From: Puniceibacterium sp. IMCC21224
Lineage (GTDB): Bacteria; Pseudomonadota; Alphaproteobacteria; Rhodobacterales; Rhodobacteraceae
Assembly (NCBI RefSeq): GCF_001038505.1
Contig: NZ_LDPY01000002.1
Span: 1-64,000, forward strand
DNA length: 64,000 bases
Direction of reading: 5' to 3'
Part shown: positions 42,844 to 51,737 of the stretch, in pieces
Layout: the number at the start of each line of letters is the position of its first letter
Position numbering within the stretch: the stretch's first letter is position 1
The notes under the pieces: generated by a model
What the model saw: the letters and a program-made list of their open reading frames with translations, nothing else
What the model was told of the DNA's origin: nothing
Databases searched by the model: none
Made by a program: the position numbers and the translations under genes

Positions 42844-44331
42844 ATGTCGGATGCGTTGCCCGACAACCGGATCAGTTACGGCGCCCGGCTGCGCCAGCTT
42901 GCCGCCATGCGGGGCGGGGCAGAGGCCGTGCGCTTTCTGCCCGCCGGGGGCGATGCCGTCTCTCTGAGTTGGGCGGCGCTGGATTTGTTGGTGGACCGCT
43001 ACGCACGCGGCCTCATGGCGCGCGGGGTGGGGCAGGGCGATGTGGTCGCCTTTGCGCTTGGCAACGTGCCGGCGCATCTGGCGCTGGCGCTTGCGGTCTG
43101 GCGGGTGGGGGCAACGACGATGGTTCTGGATTCGGGAATGAACCCGGCCACCGTTGCGGCGATGAAGGCGCGCAGCGGCGCGCGGCTGGTGATTGGCGCA
43201 ACGCCGGGGGCAGGGGATCTGGACATTGAGGCCTTTGAGGCCGAATCCGCTGCGCTGCCCGAAACGCCCGTCCCTGATCGCACAGCTTGCCCCGGCAAGA
43301 TCGTGTTGTCAGGCGGCTCGACTGGCCTACCCAAGATGATGGCGGACGATCTGCCCTTTGTCCGGACGCCCGGTGCAAGCTGGGGACGTATCGCGCCCAG
43401 ACTTGGCTTTCGCTGTGATCAGACACAGCTGGTCTGTGGAGCGATGTCGCACAATGCGCCCTTCACCTGGGCGCAGAATGGGTTGTTTGAGGGCAACCGG
43501 CTTGTTCTCATGGAGCGGTTCGACGCGGCCCGTGCACTGCGGGCGATCGACACGCACCGCGTTGGTTTTGCCATGCTGGTGCCGACGATGATGGTGCGGA
43601 TGCTGGATGCGCTTCCCGGCAGCGGCGCGACCCTGAACAGTTTGCACGCGCTCTATCACACAGGCGCGCCCTGTGCGTCCTGGCTGAAACAGGCCTGGAT
43701 CGACGTGCTAGGGCCGGACCGCGTGACCGAGATGTACGGTTCGGGCGAGAATACCGGACAGACCACGATCACCGGCGCGGAATGGCTGACGCATCGCGGC
43801 TCGGTCGGGCGTGGGTTCGAGACAGCAATCCGCATCTACGGCCCAGAGGGGGCGCCGCAACCTGCAGGGGCAGCGGGCGAAATCTTCATGCGGCCCGATG
43901 ATCTGGGCGGGCGGGCGCGCTACCGTGGCCCCGATGCGCCGGAACCGCAGCGCGACGAGGAGGGATTTCAAAGCATCGGTGATCTTGGATGGTTGGACGA
44001 CGATGGTTTTCTGTATCTAGGCGGACGGCGGGACGACGTTATCAACACCGGTGGGGTCAAGGTGCACCCCGAGACTGTCGAGGCGGCGCTGCTGCAGCAT
44101 CCGGATGTCACCGATGCCGTGGTCTTTGGCATGCCGGACCGCGACTGGGGCGAAAGGGTCGTGGCCTGCGTGGTTCTGCACGCCGAGGTGACGTCAGAGG
44201 TGCTACAGGGCTTTTGCGCCGCGCGTCTGGCCCCGGCACAAGTGCCGAAAGTTGTGCGGATCTGTGACGCTCTGCCGCGGGATGGCTTTGGCAAGATCCG
44301 GCGCAAGGCGATGCAGGCGGCCTTTTCCTGA
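42844..44331 (+). CDS. AMP-forming acyl-CoA synthetase/ligase
   Basis: A 495-residue adenylate-forming enzyme. The P-loop is VLSGGSTGLPKMM near residues 157-169, the adenine region is TEMYGSGENTGQT, and IGDLGWLDDDGFLYLGGRRDDVINTGGVKVHPETVE holds the hinge and the ribose-binding Asp. The catalytic Lys is in GFGKIRRKAMQ at the end. It begins ten bases after the DUF3830 gene and should activate a carboxylic acid brought in by TRAP system 2 or formed from it. Confidence 0.9.
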   Translation: MSDALPDNRISYGARLRQLAAMRGGAEAVRFLPAGGDAVSLSWAALDLLVDRYARGLMARGVGQGDVVAFALGNVPAHLALALAVWRVGATTMVLDSGMNPATVAAMKARSGARLVIGATPGAGDLDIEAFEAESAALPETPVPDRTACPGKIVLSGGSTGLPKMMADDLPFVRTPGASWGRIAPRLGFRCDQTQLVCGAMSHNAPFTWAQNGLFEGNRLVLMERFDAARALRAIDTHRVGFAMLVPTMMVRMLDALPGSGATLNSLHALYHTGAPCASWLKQAWIDVLGPDRVTEMYGSGENTGQTTITGAEWLTHRGSVGRGFETAIRIYGPEGAPQPAGAAGEIFMRPDDLGGRARYRGPDAPEPQRDEEGFQSIGDLGWLDDDGFLYLGGRRDDVINTGGVKVHPETVEAALLQHPDVTDAVVFGMPDRDWGERVVACVVLHAEVTSEVLQGFCAARLAPAQVPKVVRICDALPRDGFGKIRRKAMQAAFS

Positions 44332-44559
44332 CTGGAACCGACCACTGCGTGCCAATCGGCACGCAATCCTGCCCCCAGGCTGCGTGCCAAAATAACCCCC
44401 GATCGTGCGCACGGGTCGCTGACCCATGTCGAGATCCTATCCAGACCTCACCACAATGACGCGTTCGGCCAACGGACCCTCAATATCACGCAGGCTGAGC
44501 GCAAAACGATGATACGCCCAGACTGTGGTGGTAGTTGAGACAACACGTTGACGACGCGG
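44332..44559. other. Region between the ligase gene and the IS cluster
   Basis: About 230 bases without a gene. The stretch CACTGCGTGCCAATCGGCACGCAATCC near 44344 holds a GCGTGCC/GGCACGC inverted repeat with a short loop, a possible weak terminator or imperfect hairpin for the ligase operon. Confidence 0.4.
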
Positions 44560-45097
44560 CTATTCCATCTCCTGCACGACCCGGTCCAGCCAGGCAGGAG
44601 GGGCGCCGTGAAAACCGCCGTCAAGCGCGCTGTGACAGCGGCAGCTGCGGACCGGCGACAGGGTGGCGCAGGTCTAGCATCACAAGGTCAGCCTGAAATC
44701 CGGGGGCGAGGCGGCCAATTTCATCGTCCCAGCCCAGCACCTTGGCGCCCTCGTGGGCGGTCATGGAAAAGGCATCTCTGGCCAACAGGGCGTGACTGTC
44801 CAGCGTGTGCAGCCGTTGCGCAACATTTCCAGCACGGCCAGCGTGCAACCCCGGCGGTTGCCCGACGAGCGATATCACAAGGCTGATGCTATCCAGCACC
44901 GTACCGCGAAACGCCGCAGCAAGGATGCCAAGGGGCACCGCGATAATGATCGACAAAGCCAACGCGCTGCCGCTGAGGGCAAGCGTCGCCGAAGCCCGGT
45001 CAAGCACCAGACCCATGGCCGGTTCACCATAGCGCAGGGACATGCCGAAATCGCCCTGCAGCGCCTTACCCCGAAAACCGATGTATTGCTCAGGCAA
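44560..45097 (-). pseudogene. Chimeric remnant: OppB/DppB-type permease joined to amidohydrolase tail
   Basis: The frame from 45097 reads QYIGFRGKALQGDFGMSLRY and TLALSGSALALSIIIAVPLGILAAAFRGTVLDS, which is the first part of a dipeptide/nickel ABC permease. Near codon 80 it changes abruptly to LLARDAFSMTAHEGAKVLGW and IGRLAPGFQADLVMLDLRHPVAGP, the C-terminal end of a metallo-amidohydrolase. It stops at 44621. In another frame, ALDGGFHGAPPAWLDRVVQEME continues to a stop at 44560-44562, suggesting a frameshift or a third fragment. A deletion has fused parts of two unrelated genes, so this is not a functional gene. Confidence 0.7.
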
Positions 45098-45100
45098 CCC

Positions 45101-45410
45101 GCCTTAAGGTGACGCCAAGCTGTGAACTCGGTACCGCGATCAAATGTGATCGAGCTACGTGCATTTTCGGGCAGGACTTACAGGCTTTCGATCAGACGTT
45201 CCATCACTGGCTTTGACTGTCGATCCGGGTTCTTCGGCACAACCGCAAACCGATTGACGCGTTCAATCAGTGTCGCGACATTGGCGTTGCTCTGCGCCCG
45301 CTCAAAGATCATCAAATCTCCCTCCCAATTGCCGAACTGGCTGCGATCGTTGATCTCTTCGGGTCGGGTGTGGATGCTTGTTTCCAAGGGGAACACACGG
45401 TCACGCGCCC
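45101..45410 (-). pseudogene. IS30-family transposase fragment
   Basis: Translation gives HTRPEEINDRSQFGNWEGDLMIFERAQSNANVATLIERVNRF (the first catalytic Asp is in GDLMIF), and in the next frame LPENARSSITFDRGTEFTAWRHLKAG (the second Asp). A frameshift lies between them near 45178. The N-terminus is cut by the IS3 copy at 45411, and the C-terminus with the last catalytic residue is lost at the junction with the permease remnant. Confidence 0.82.
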
Positions 45411-45473
45411 TGGACTTGTCGCGATTTAGTTCCGGTCTCTTTCGAGCGATATTCGCAATGAAGGAGACACAAA

Positions 45474-45749
45474 TTGGCACCAAGATACAGCGACGAGTTC
45501 AGACGTGATGCGGTTCGCATTGCAACAAGCAGTGGACTGACGCGACCTCAGATTGCGTCTGATTTAGGGGTTGGTGTTTCGACACTGAACAAGTGGGTTC
45601 AACACCATCAGAATGATGACCTGATGTCCGGCCCGCATGAGGATGTGGAGAAGGAGAACGCCCGCCTTCGCAAAGAGAACCGGCTACTCCGCGAGGAGAG
45701 GGAAGTGTTAAAGAAGGCGACGATCTTCTTCGCAGGCCAAAAGGCGTGA
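45474..45749 (+). CDS. IS3-family transposase OrfA, copy 1
   Basis: A 91-residue protein with an HTH (YSDEFRRDAVRIATSSGLTRPQIASDLGVGVSTLNKWVQHH) and a leucine-zipper region (ENARLRKENRLLREEREVLKKATIFFAGQKA). It is the DNA-binding part of the transposase. Its stop overlaps the orfB start (GTGA), and full-length OrfAB would arise by frameshifting or coupled translation. Confidence 0.92.
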   Translation: MAPRYSDEFRRDAVRIATSSGLTRPQIASDLGVGVSTLNKWVQHHQNDDLMSGPHEDVEKENARLRKENRLLREEREVLKKATIFFAGQKA

Positions 45750-46612
45750 GGTTTGCCTTTATCGACACCTGGAAGAAGATCTGGCCCATTGAGTTTCTAT
45801 GCCGCGTTTTGCGGGTAACTTCCCGTGGGTTTCGCGCCTGGAAGATCCGCCCTATCAGCCGAAGCCAGCGAGATGACATGGTGCTGTTGGCCCATATCAG
45901 AGAACAACACCGCCTTAGCCTGCAAAGCTACGGCCGACCTCGCATGACGGAGGAACTGCGCGATCTCGGTCTTGTTGTCGGGCACCGCCGGGTAGGCCGG
46001 TTGATGCGTGAGAACGCGATCAAGGTTATTCGAACCCGTAAACATAAAGTCACGACTAACAGCAATCACGCCTTCAATGTCGCCCCCAACTTTCTTGATC
46101 AGGACTTCTCTGCTGATGGCCCAAACCAAAAATGGGCAGGGGACATTTCCTACATCTGGACGAGCGAGGGATGGCTGTATTTGGCCGTGATCATCGATCT
46201 TTACTCCCGCCGGGTCATTGGCTGGGCGGTCAGTAACCGGATGAAGCGGGACCTGGCCATCAAGGCATTAGACATGGCAGTAGGGCTGCGAAAGCCACCC
46301 AAAGGCTGTATCCATCATACGGATCGTGGCTCTCAATACTGTTCAGGTGACTATCAGAAAAGTCTGAAGCAGCATGGATTTCTGGTCTCAATGAGCGGCA
46401 AGGGAAATTGTTATGACAATTCCATGGTCGAGACCTTCTTCAAATCTCTGAAAGCCGAACTGATCTGGCGTCAGAAATGGGCGACCCGCAGACAAGCAGA
46501 AGGAGCAATATTCCAATACATCAATGGGTTCTACAACCCGCGAAGACGGCATTCATCCCTTGGCGGGAAAAGTCCCTTGGCTTTCGAGAGACGGCCTCCT
46601 AACATGAGCTGA
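45746..46612 (+). CDS. IS3-family transposase OrfB, copy 1
   Basis: A 288-residue DDE integrase-type catalytic protein. Catalytic acids are in KWAGDISYIWT, CIHHTDRGSQYCSGDY and NCYDNSMVETFFKSLKAEL. It starts at GTG 45746. It ends ERRPPNMS, whereas copy 2 ends ERRAA because of a one-base indel near the 3' end. The catalytic core is intact, so it may be active. Confidence 0.92.
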   Translation: MRFAFIDTWKKIWPIEFLCRVLRVTSRGFRAWKIRPISRSQRDDMVLLAHIREQHRLSLQSYGRPRMTEELRDLGLVVGHRRVGRLMRENAIKVIRTRKHKVTTNSNHAFNVAPNFLDQDFSADGPNQKWAGDISYIWTSEGWLYLAVIIDLYSRRVIGWAVSNRMKRDLAIKALDMAVGLRKPPKGCIHHTDRGSQYCSGDYQKSLKQHGFLVSMSGKGNCYDNSMVETFFKSLKAELIWRQKWATRRQAEGAIFQYINGFYNPRRRHSSLGGKSPLAFERRPPNMS

Positions 46613-46641
46613 GAGACCGGAACTTTTGCGTGGCAAGTCCA

Positions 46642-47083
46642 TCCCGCCAGTCGAGTGCAGGATGCCTCACGTTCTTTCGGTTGATCCGAGGGAGCTGCGC
46701 CTTGACCAGATTTTTCACGTCGCTCAGGTGCGTCTGCTCCCGCCCCTTGGCGTGAACCATGACAAGGTTCAGCCGGTCCAAGGCCTTGCGGCCAACGTCT
46801 TGATGGTAGATCGGGCGGATTACCTCGACAAGATCATCGAGGGACAGTTCCGCAATCGGACGCCCCCCAATCTTCGGAAAAACGTGCGTCTGGAGTGGGC
46901 TGAGCCATCGCCCTGCTTCGCCGTCACCTTTCAGCCCCACCTTGTTAAGCTCGAAGAACTCGAAGGTCATTTCTTTGAAAGTCTTCGACCGGATCGGCTT
47001 GGCCCAGAGCGAGCGGGGATCACCACCATCAGCTACCAGCCTCCGGCATTCAACGGCCTTCTCTCTTGCCCGTTTCAAGCCGA
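46642..47083 (-). pseudogene. Internal fragment of a P4-type tyrosine integrase
   Basis: The minus-strand frame reads KAVECRRLVADGGDP, TFKEMTFEFFELN, LQTHVFPKIGGRPIAELSLDDLVEVIRPIYHQDVGRKALDRLNLVMVHAKG and LDWRDGL. This is the arm-binding/core-binding region of phage P4-like integrases. Both the N-terminus (cut by an IS3 remnant near 47083) and the whole catalytic domain (cut by IS copy 1 at 46641) are missing. It differs from the complete integrase at 49082. Confidence 0.8.
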
Positions 47084-47486
47084 CGGCACCTGCAGCTTCT
47101 CCGCGCGATAGATGCGCCTGACCTTCTTGTGGTTCACCTCAAAGCCCTCCCGCGCAATCATCACATGGATACGGCGGCAACCAAACCGACGCCGTTCACG
47201 AGACACGCGCTTGATTGCATCTCGCAGTTCGGCATCATCACAACGACGCGACAGATACCGCACCGATGACCGATCAATCTGCAGCACATCACACGCCCGT
47301 CGCTGGCTCACACCGTGCGCTTCGCACGGGTGAACCACCGCATTCCGCTTTGCCACGGGCGTCACCTTTTTTTTGAATTGATGTCTCGCAGCATCGCGTT
47401 GTCCAACATCTGTTCTGCCAACAGCCTCTTCACCTTGCTGTTCTCGTCCTCTAAAGCCCGCAATCGCTTGGCGTCAGAAGGGTCTG
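47084..47486 (-). pseudogene. Truncated IS3-family (IS407-like) element
   Basis: The minus strand carries the end of an OrfA (DAKRLRALEDENSKVKRLLAEQMLDNAMLRDINSKKR, stop at 47362). It overlaps an OrfB start, VAKRNAVVHPCEAHGVSQRRACDVLQIDRSSVRYLSRR, that runs to about 47084 (VRRIYRAEKLQV). The catalytic domain is missing. The OrfA N-terminus is cut by the IS element beginning at about 47487. Confidence 0.8.
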
Positions 47487-47536
47487 CACTTGCCCCCAAC
47501 CTTGGACCACCTGGGTCTAGAGATTTCCGGCTTTCG

Positions 47537-48340
47537 TCAGATCGGTGGGCTGGTTTCACCTTCTGATTTTACGAGCATGATCGGTGACTTGTTTCCGATC
47601 GCGCTGTGGGGCCGTTCTTCGTTGTAGTATCTACGCCAAGTCTCCACCTTTTCTGCCGCATCCGCAAGGCTCAAGAACCAATGCGCGTTCAAACATTCCT
47701 GGCGAAACTTACCGTTGAAGGCCTCGATGAAGGCGTTGTCTGTCGGTTTTCCTGGCCTGCTAAAATCCAAAACCACGCCCCGATGATAAGCCCACAGATC
47801 CAGATCCCGAGAGATAAATTCCGGCCCATTATCGACTCGAATGGTCTTAGGATACCCAATCTTGGCACAAGCCAGATCAAGAGATTTAACCACATCCTCA
47901 CCGCGATAATTGAACCTTACGTCTAGAATTGGCACATAGCGCGAGAACGTATCGACGACGGTCAAAACGCGCAATTTGCGGCCTGTGGCGAGTTGATCAT
48001 GCACAAAATCCATTGCCCAGACGTCGTTATTCTTCACAGCTTCTGTGCGAGCATCCCGCAGCTTCGCTTTCACGCGACGTTTCGGTGTCTTGTTGCGCAG
48101 TTGAAGACCCATCTCCTTGTAAATACGATATGTTTTTTTAGCGTTCACTGGCCAACCCTCACGCTGCAACACAAAATGGACGCGCCGATATCCATATCGA
48201 ACGCGTGTCTCACAAATCTCCTTAATGCGCTTTTTCAACGCGGCCGGATCGGTGCGGCGGGATTTGTAATGATAGGTCGAGCAATCAAACCGCAAAGCAC
48301 CACATGCCTTTCGGATCGACACACGCCAATCAGACCGCAT
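47537..48340 (-). CDS. IS3-family transposase OrfB (IS407 group)
   Basis: A 267-residue DDE transposase: [80 protein letters not shown]. All three catalytic acids are present. The frame extends upstream of the ATG towards orfA ([12 protein letters not shown]), so the native product is probably made by frameshift from orfA. Confidence 0.9.
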   Translation of the reverse strand: MRSDWRVSIRKACGALRFDCSTYHYKSRRTDPAALKKRIKEICETRVRYGYRRVHFVLQREGWPVNAKKTYRIYKEMGLQLRNKTPKRRVKAKLRDARTEAVKNNDVWAMDFVHDQLATGRKLRVLTVVDTFSRYVPILDVRFNYRGEDVVKSLDLACAKIGYPKTIRVDNGPEFISRDLDLWAYHRGVVLDFSRPGKPTDNAFIEAFNGKFRQECLNAHWFLSLADAAEKVETWRRYYNEERPHSAIGNKSPIMLVKSEGETSPPI

Positions 48341-48372
48341 CCCATCGACAAGCTCACGCTTTCGATCCGGCC

Positions 48373-48648
48373 TTAGAGCTTTCGCTTGATAACGTCCTGC
48401 AACATCTCACGATCCAACGTCAGATCAGCGACAATCCGTTTCAAACGGTTGTTCTCGTCTTCCAGATCACGCAACCGGCGCATCTCTGACGGCATCAGCC
48501 CCTCATACTTTTTCTTCCAGTTGAAATACGTCGCCGGACTTATCCCGGACTTGCGGCAAATCTCCGCAACCGTCGTGCCCTCATTACCTTGCTTAACAAT
48601 AAACGCCTTTTGGGCGTCCGTGAATTTGGATGCTTTCATCGCGTCCAC
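48373..48648 (-). CDS. IS3-family transposase OrfA (IS407 group)
   Basis: A 91-residue protein with the [47 protein letters not shown] and the leucine zipper [35 protein letters not shown]. It is the DNA-binding partner of the OrfB encoded downstream. Confidence 0.92.
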   Translation of the reverse strand: MDAMKASKFTDAQKAFIVKQGNEGTTVAEICRKSGISPATYFNWKKKYEGLMPSEMRRLRDLEDENNRLKRIVADLTLDREMLQDVIKRKL

Positions 48649-48843
48649 TCCTTTTCCAGCCAGGAAAGTAGCAGTCGGAAACTCTAATTCAAAATGGTCC
48701 AGTTTTTAGGGGGCAGGTCATGAGTAAAGCTTGTTCATCGGCGATTCTCAATCGCTACGTATGTCACACGCGTCGAGGGAACACTGTGGGTTTCTCACAT
48801 TCAGCCTTGCAACCCCTGCACCGTTCGCTGTAGAGCGGCTGTC

Positions 48844-48933
48844 GGAGAGGTGGCCGAGTGGTCGAAGGCGCACGCCTGGAAAGTGTGTAGGCGGGGAACC
48901 GTCTCGAGGGTTCGAATCCCTTCCTCTCCGCCA
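48844..48933 (+). tRNA. tRNA-Ser (anticodon GGA)
   Basis: A 90-base class II tRNA. Acceptor strands are GGAGAGG and CCTCTCC, followed by G and an encoded CCA. A D-arm, an anticodon loop CTGGAAA with GGA, a long variable arm (GGCGGGGAACCGTC) and the T-arm GAGGGTTCGAATCCCTTC are all present. It decodes UCC/UCU serine codons. A tyrosine integrase gene follows 148 bases downstream, the classic arrangement of an island integrated at a tRNA gene. Confidence 0.95.
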
Positions 48934-48958
48934 CACCACAATATTGAACGGTTTTAAT

Positions 48959-48986
48959 GGGTCGCCTTCGGTGGCCCTTTTCTTTT
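48959..48986 (+). terminator. Intrinsic terminator after tRNA-Ser
   Basis: GGGTCGCC-TTC-GGTGGCCC forms an eight-pair stem (two G-T wobbles) followed by TTTTCTTTT. It lies 25 bases after the tRNA. Confidence 0.75.
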
Positions 48987-49081
48987 GTTTGCAGCGGTTT
49001 GTCGGGTTTCATCGTGATGCTGGATTTCTTTCGATTGCTCCTGTATCGTTTCCTTGAGTGGTATGGAACGTGGTATAGATC

Positions 49082-50296
49082 ATGGCGGCGCTATCGGGAA
49101 AGCTGACACGGAAGCTGGTCGAGAATCTTGGGCCGGGGCGGCATGGCGACGGGAACGGGCTTTATCTCGTAGTCGATCCGTCAGGGGCGCGGCGCTGGAT
49201 CGTACGGGTGGTGGTCAAAGGGCAGAAGAACAAGAAGGGTGCGCCGCTGCGGACGGACTTTGGTCTGGGCGGTGCGGATATCGTCACTTTGCATCAGGCG
49301 CGGGACCGGGCGCTGGAATATCGGCGCATGGCCAAGCAGGGGCTGAACCCGCGTTTCAACGCACGGCAGGACATCCCGACCTTGGAGGAAGTGGCGCAAC
49401 AGGTCCATATCGACCGGATGCCCACGTGGAAGAACGCCAAGCATGGTCAGCAATGGATCAACACCCTGCGCGACTATGCTTTCCCCAAGATCGGGCGGAT
49501 GCCGGTCGACAGTGTTGGCCAGCCGGAAGTCCTGATGTGCCTGTCCCCGATCTGGACGGACAAGCACGAAACTGCCAAGCGGTTGGCGCAACGGATCAAG
49601 ACAGTGCTGGACGTGGCGCGATCCAAGGGACTTCGGTCTGGCGAAAACCCCGTGACGGCGATCAAGGAAGCGCGGGCGTTGCCCGTCGTCAAGGCAAAGC
49701 CAAAGCACCACGGCGCGATGCGTTGGCAAGACGTGCCTGTGCTTTATGCCGATCTGGCGACGCGGAAGGCGATGGCGGCAAAGGCGCTGATGTTCACCTG
49801 CCTGACCGGATCGCGCACGGGTGAGGTGCTGGGGATGCGCTGGTCAGAGGTCGACATTGACTCGCTCCTCTGGACCTGTCCGGCAGAGCGGATGAAGATG
49901 GGCGAAGATCACCGGATTCCGCTAACCGACGCAATGCTGGCAATCATCGAACCGCTGCGGGAGCTACAGTCGGAGTATGTCTTCGAGGGGCAGAAACGGC
50001 ACAAACCTCTGTCCAATATGTCGATGCTGATGCTTTTGCGACGGATGGAGGTCGAGGGCGTCACAGTCCACGGCTTCCGCTCGACTTTCCGCGATTGGGC
50101 CTCTGAACAAGCCAATGTGCCGCGCGAAGTGGCGGAACTGAGTTTGGCGAACAAGGTCGGGTCGAACGTGGAACGGGCCTATGCGCGGTCTGATCTGCTT
50201 GAAAAGCGGCGCAGTTTGATGGAGCGGTGGTCACGATTCATAGCAGGATCGGACGGGATCGTTGTTCGGCTGCATCAGGTGGGCGATCCGCAGTAA
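49082..50296 (+). CDS. int: P4-type tyrosine site-specific integrase
   Basis: A 404-residue integrase. The N-terminal DUF4102-like domain has GRHGDGNGLYLVVDPSGARRWIVR, the core-binding domain is about 100-205, and the catalytic domain has Arg in CLTGSRTGEVLGMRW, HxxR in HGFRSTFRDWA and the nucleophile in VERAYARSDLL. The residue normally His in LAHKVG is Asn (LANKVG), a change at the H/W catalytic position. It lies directly after tRNA-Ser, its probable attachment site. No matching second attachment site was recognised in the window. Confidence 0.93.
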   Translation: MAALSGKLTRKLVENLGPGRHGDGNGLYLVVDPSGARRWIVRVVVKGQKNKKGAPLRTDFGLGGADIVTLHQARDRALEYRRMAKQGLNPRFNARQDIPTLEEVAQQVHIDRMPTWKNAKHGQQWINTLRDYAFPKIGRMPVDSVGQPEVLMCLSPIWTDKHETAKRLAQRIKTVLDVARSKGLRSGENPVTAIKEARALPVVKAKPKHHGAMRWQDVPVLYADLATRKAMAAKALMFTCLTGSRTGEVLGMRWSEVDIDSLLWTCPAERMKMGEDHRIPLTDAMLAIIEPLRELQSEYVFEGQKRHKPLSNMSMLMLLRRMEVEGVTVHGFRSTFRDWASEQANVPREVAELSLANKVGSNVERAYARSDLLEKRRSLMERWSRFIAGSDGIVVRLHQVGDPQ

Positions 50297-50480
50297 AATG
50301 AAATGCCAAAAGGTCCGCCTTTCTGAGCCTTACGACAACATCCCAGCACCGAAAATAGTTGAGAGCAAACGATTGAAGGTTCAAAAGGTCACGACTATCG
50401 TACCTTATGGTTGATGCTCCGAGTACGTCAGAACAGATCGATGAGCTACTCCCCAATTGTTGGACAGGACTTGGCGTAAA

Positions 50481-51165
50481 TTAAGCTACTCTTTGCTCCT
50501 GCTGATCGGGTTGGGTTGTTTCATTTCGCTGCCTATAGACCACGGCCGGTGGTTTGCCGCCAAGGGAAGAGTGTGGTCGCTTGTGGTTGTAAAACTCCAT
50601 CCATTTCCCGATCCCGGCCCTGGCCTCTGATCCGGTCTCCCAAGCATGCAAATAGACGCACTCGTATTTCATCGACCGCCACAGCCGCTCCACGAAGATG
50701 TTGTCGAGGAACCGGCCTTTGCCGTCCATGGAGATGCGGATGGTTGATCTGCGCAGCCGGTCGGTCCAGGCAAAGGACGTGAACTGAGAGCCTTGGTCAG
50801 TGTTCATGATCTCAGGAGGCCCGAACTTGTGGATGGCCTCGTTCAGGGCTGCGACGCAGAAGTCTGCCTCCAGCGTGTTCGAGATGCGCCACGCCAGAAC
50901 CTTGCGTGTGTGCCAATCCATGATGGCGACCAAATAGAGGAAGCCACGTCGCATCGACAGATATGTGATGTCGGCGCACCAAACCTGGTTGGGCCGATCC
51001 ACGCGCAAGCCGCGCAATAGATAGGGGTAAATCTTGTGCCCCTTCGCCGCTTTGCTGGTGTTGGGTTTCTGGTAAATCGGCATGAGGCCCATCAGCCGCA
51101 TCAAGCGCCGGATGCGTTTCTCGTTCACGAGGTGGTCTTCATTACGCAGATGCCACGGGTAATCC
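50481..51165 (-). pseudogene. IS3-family OrfB, 5'-truncated
   Basis: The frame encodes NEKRIRRLMRLMGLMPIYQKP, VWCADITYLSMRRGFLYLVAIMDW, IMNTDQGSQFTSFAW and FLDNIFVERLWRSMKYECVYL, so the DDE catalytic domain is complete to its natural end. The first 50 or so codons and all of orfA are missing beyond about 51165, where another IS3 remnant begins. It is probably inactive without orfA. Confidence 0.85.
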
Positions 51166-51196
51166 CCCCATTTTTAACGTGGTGCATTCGTAGAAC

Positions 51197-51398
51197 TTAC
51201 GCGGCCATTTTCAGTTTCTGGGCGGGTGTGATGCCGCCGATGGCCATGTTCGGGCGGTCGTTGTTGTAAGTCCAGAGCCATTGTGTGGCGTGATCTTGGG
51301 CCTCCTCGACAGTTTCGATGATGTATTGGTCCAGCCATTCATGTCGGACGGTGCGGTTGTAACGCTCGATGTAGGCGTTCTGCTGCGGCTGACCGGGT
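51197..51398 (-). pseudogene. IS3-family OrfB C-terminal fragment
   Basis: The last 65 or so residues of a different IS3-group OrfB: QPQQNAYIERYNRTVRHEWLDQYIIETVEEAQDHATQWLWTYNNDRPNMAIGGITPAQKLKMAA. It contains the final catalytic Glu (YIERYN). It is cut at 51399 by IS copy 2. Confidence 0.85.
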
Positions 51399-51461
51399 TG
51401 GACTTGTCGCGATTTAGTTCCGGTCTCTTTCGAGCGATATTCGCAATGAAGGAGACACAAA

Positions 51462-51737
51462 TTGGCACCAAGATACAGCGACGAGTTCAGACGTGATGCG
51501 GTTCGCATTGCAACAAGCAGTGGACTGACGCGACCTCAGATTGCGTCTGATTTAGGGGTTGGTGTTTCGACACTGAACAAGTGGGTTCAACACCATCAGA
51601 ATGATGACCTGATGTCCGGCCCGCATGAGGATGTGGAGAAGGAGAACGCCCGCCTTCGCAAAGAGAACCGGCTACTCCGCGAGGAGAGGGAAGTGTTAAA
51701 GAAGGCGACGATCTTCTTCGCAGGCCAAAAGGCGTGA
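51462..51737 (+). CDS. IS3-family transposase OrfA, copy 2
   Basis: The 91-residue protein appears identical to copy 1 OrfA (HTH SGLTRPQIASDLGVGVSTLN, C-terminal leucine zipper). It overlaps orfB by four bases. Confidence 0.92.
   Translation: MAPRYSDEFRRDAVRIATSSGLTRPQIASDLGVGVSTLNKWVQHHQNDDLMSGPHEDVEKENARLRKENRLLREEREVLKKATIFFAGQKA

Larger units (their letters stand above)
45411..46641 (+). mobile_element. IS3-family insertion sequence, copy 1
   Basis: A 1231-base element with imperfect inverted ends: TGGACTTGTCGCGATTTAGT at the left, and the right end read in reverse as TGGACTTGCCACGCAAAAGT; both continue with TCCGGTCTCT. It encodes orfA and orfB. A second copy starts at 51399 in the same orientation. 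The left flank is an IS30 fragment and the right flank an integrase fragment. No clear target duplication is present, consistent with later rearrangement. Confidence 0.9.
47487..48720 (-). mobile_element. IS3-family IS407-group insertion sequence
   Basis: About 1.23 kb. The right end, read inward, is TGACCTGCCCCCTAAAAACT followed by GGACCATTTT, and the left end has TTGCCCCCAACCTTGGACCA, a recognisable imperfect inverted repeat. It encodes orfA and orfB on the minus strand and is inserted into the OrfA remnant of another IS3 element. The left boundary is uncertain by a few bases. Confidence 0.8.

Noticed and set aside
45411..46641. Target-site duplication around IS copy 1
   Set aside because: The flanking bases (CCC and TCC) do not give a convincing direct repeat; the flanks have been rearranged.
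48844..50296. Second attachment site (repeat of the tRNA-Ser 3' end) in the window
   Set aside because: I scanned downstream for the CCTTCCTCTCCGCCA end and did not find a second copy.
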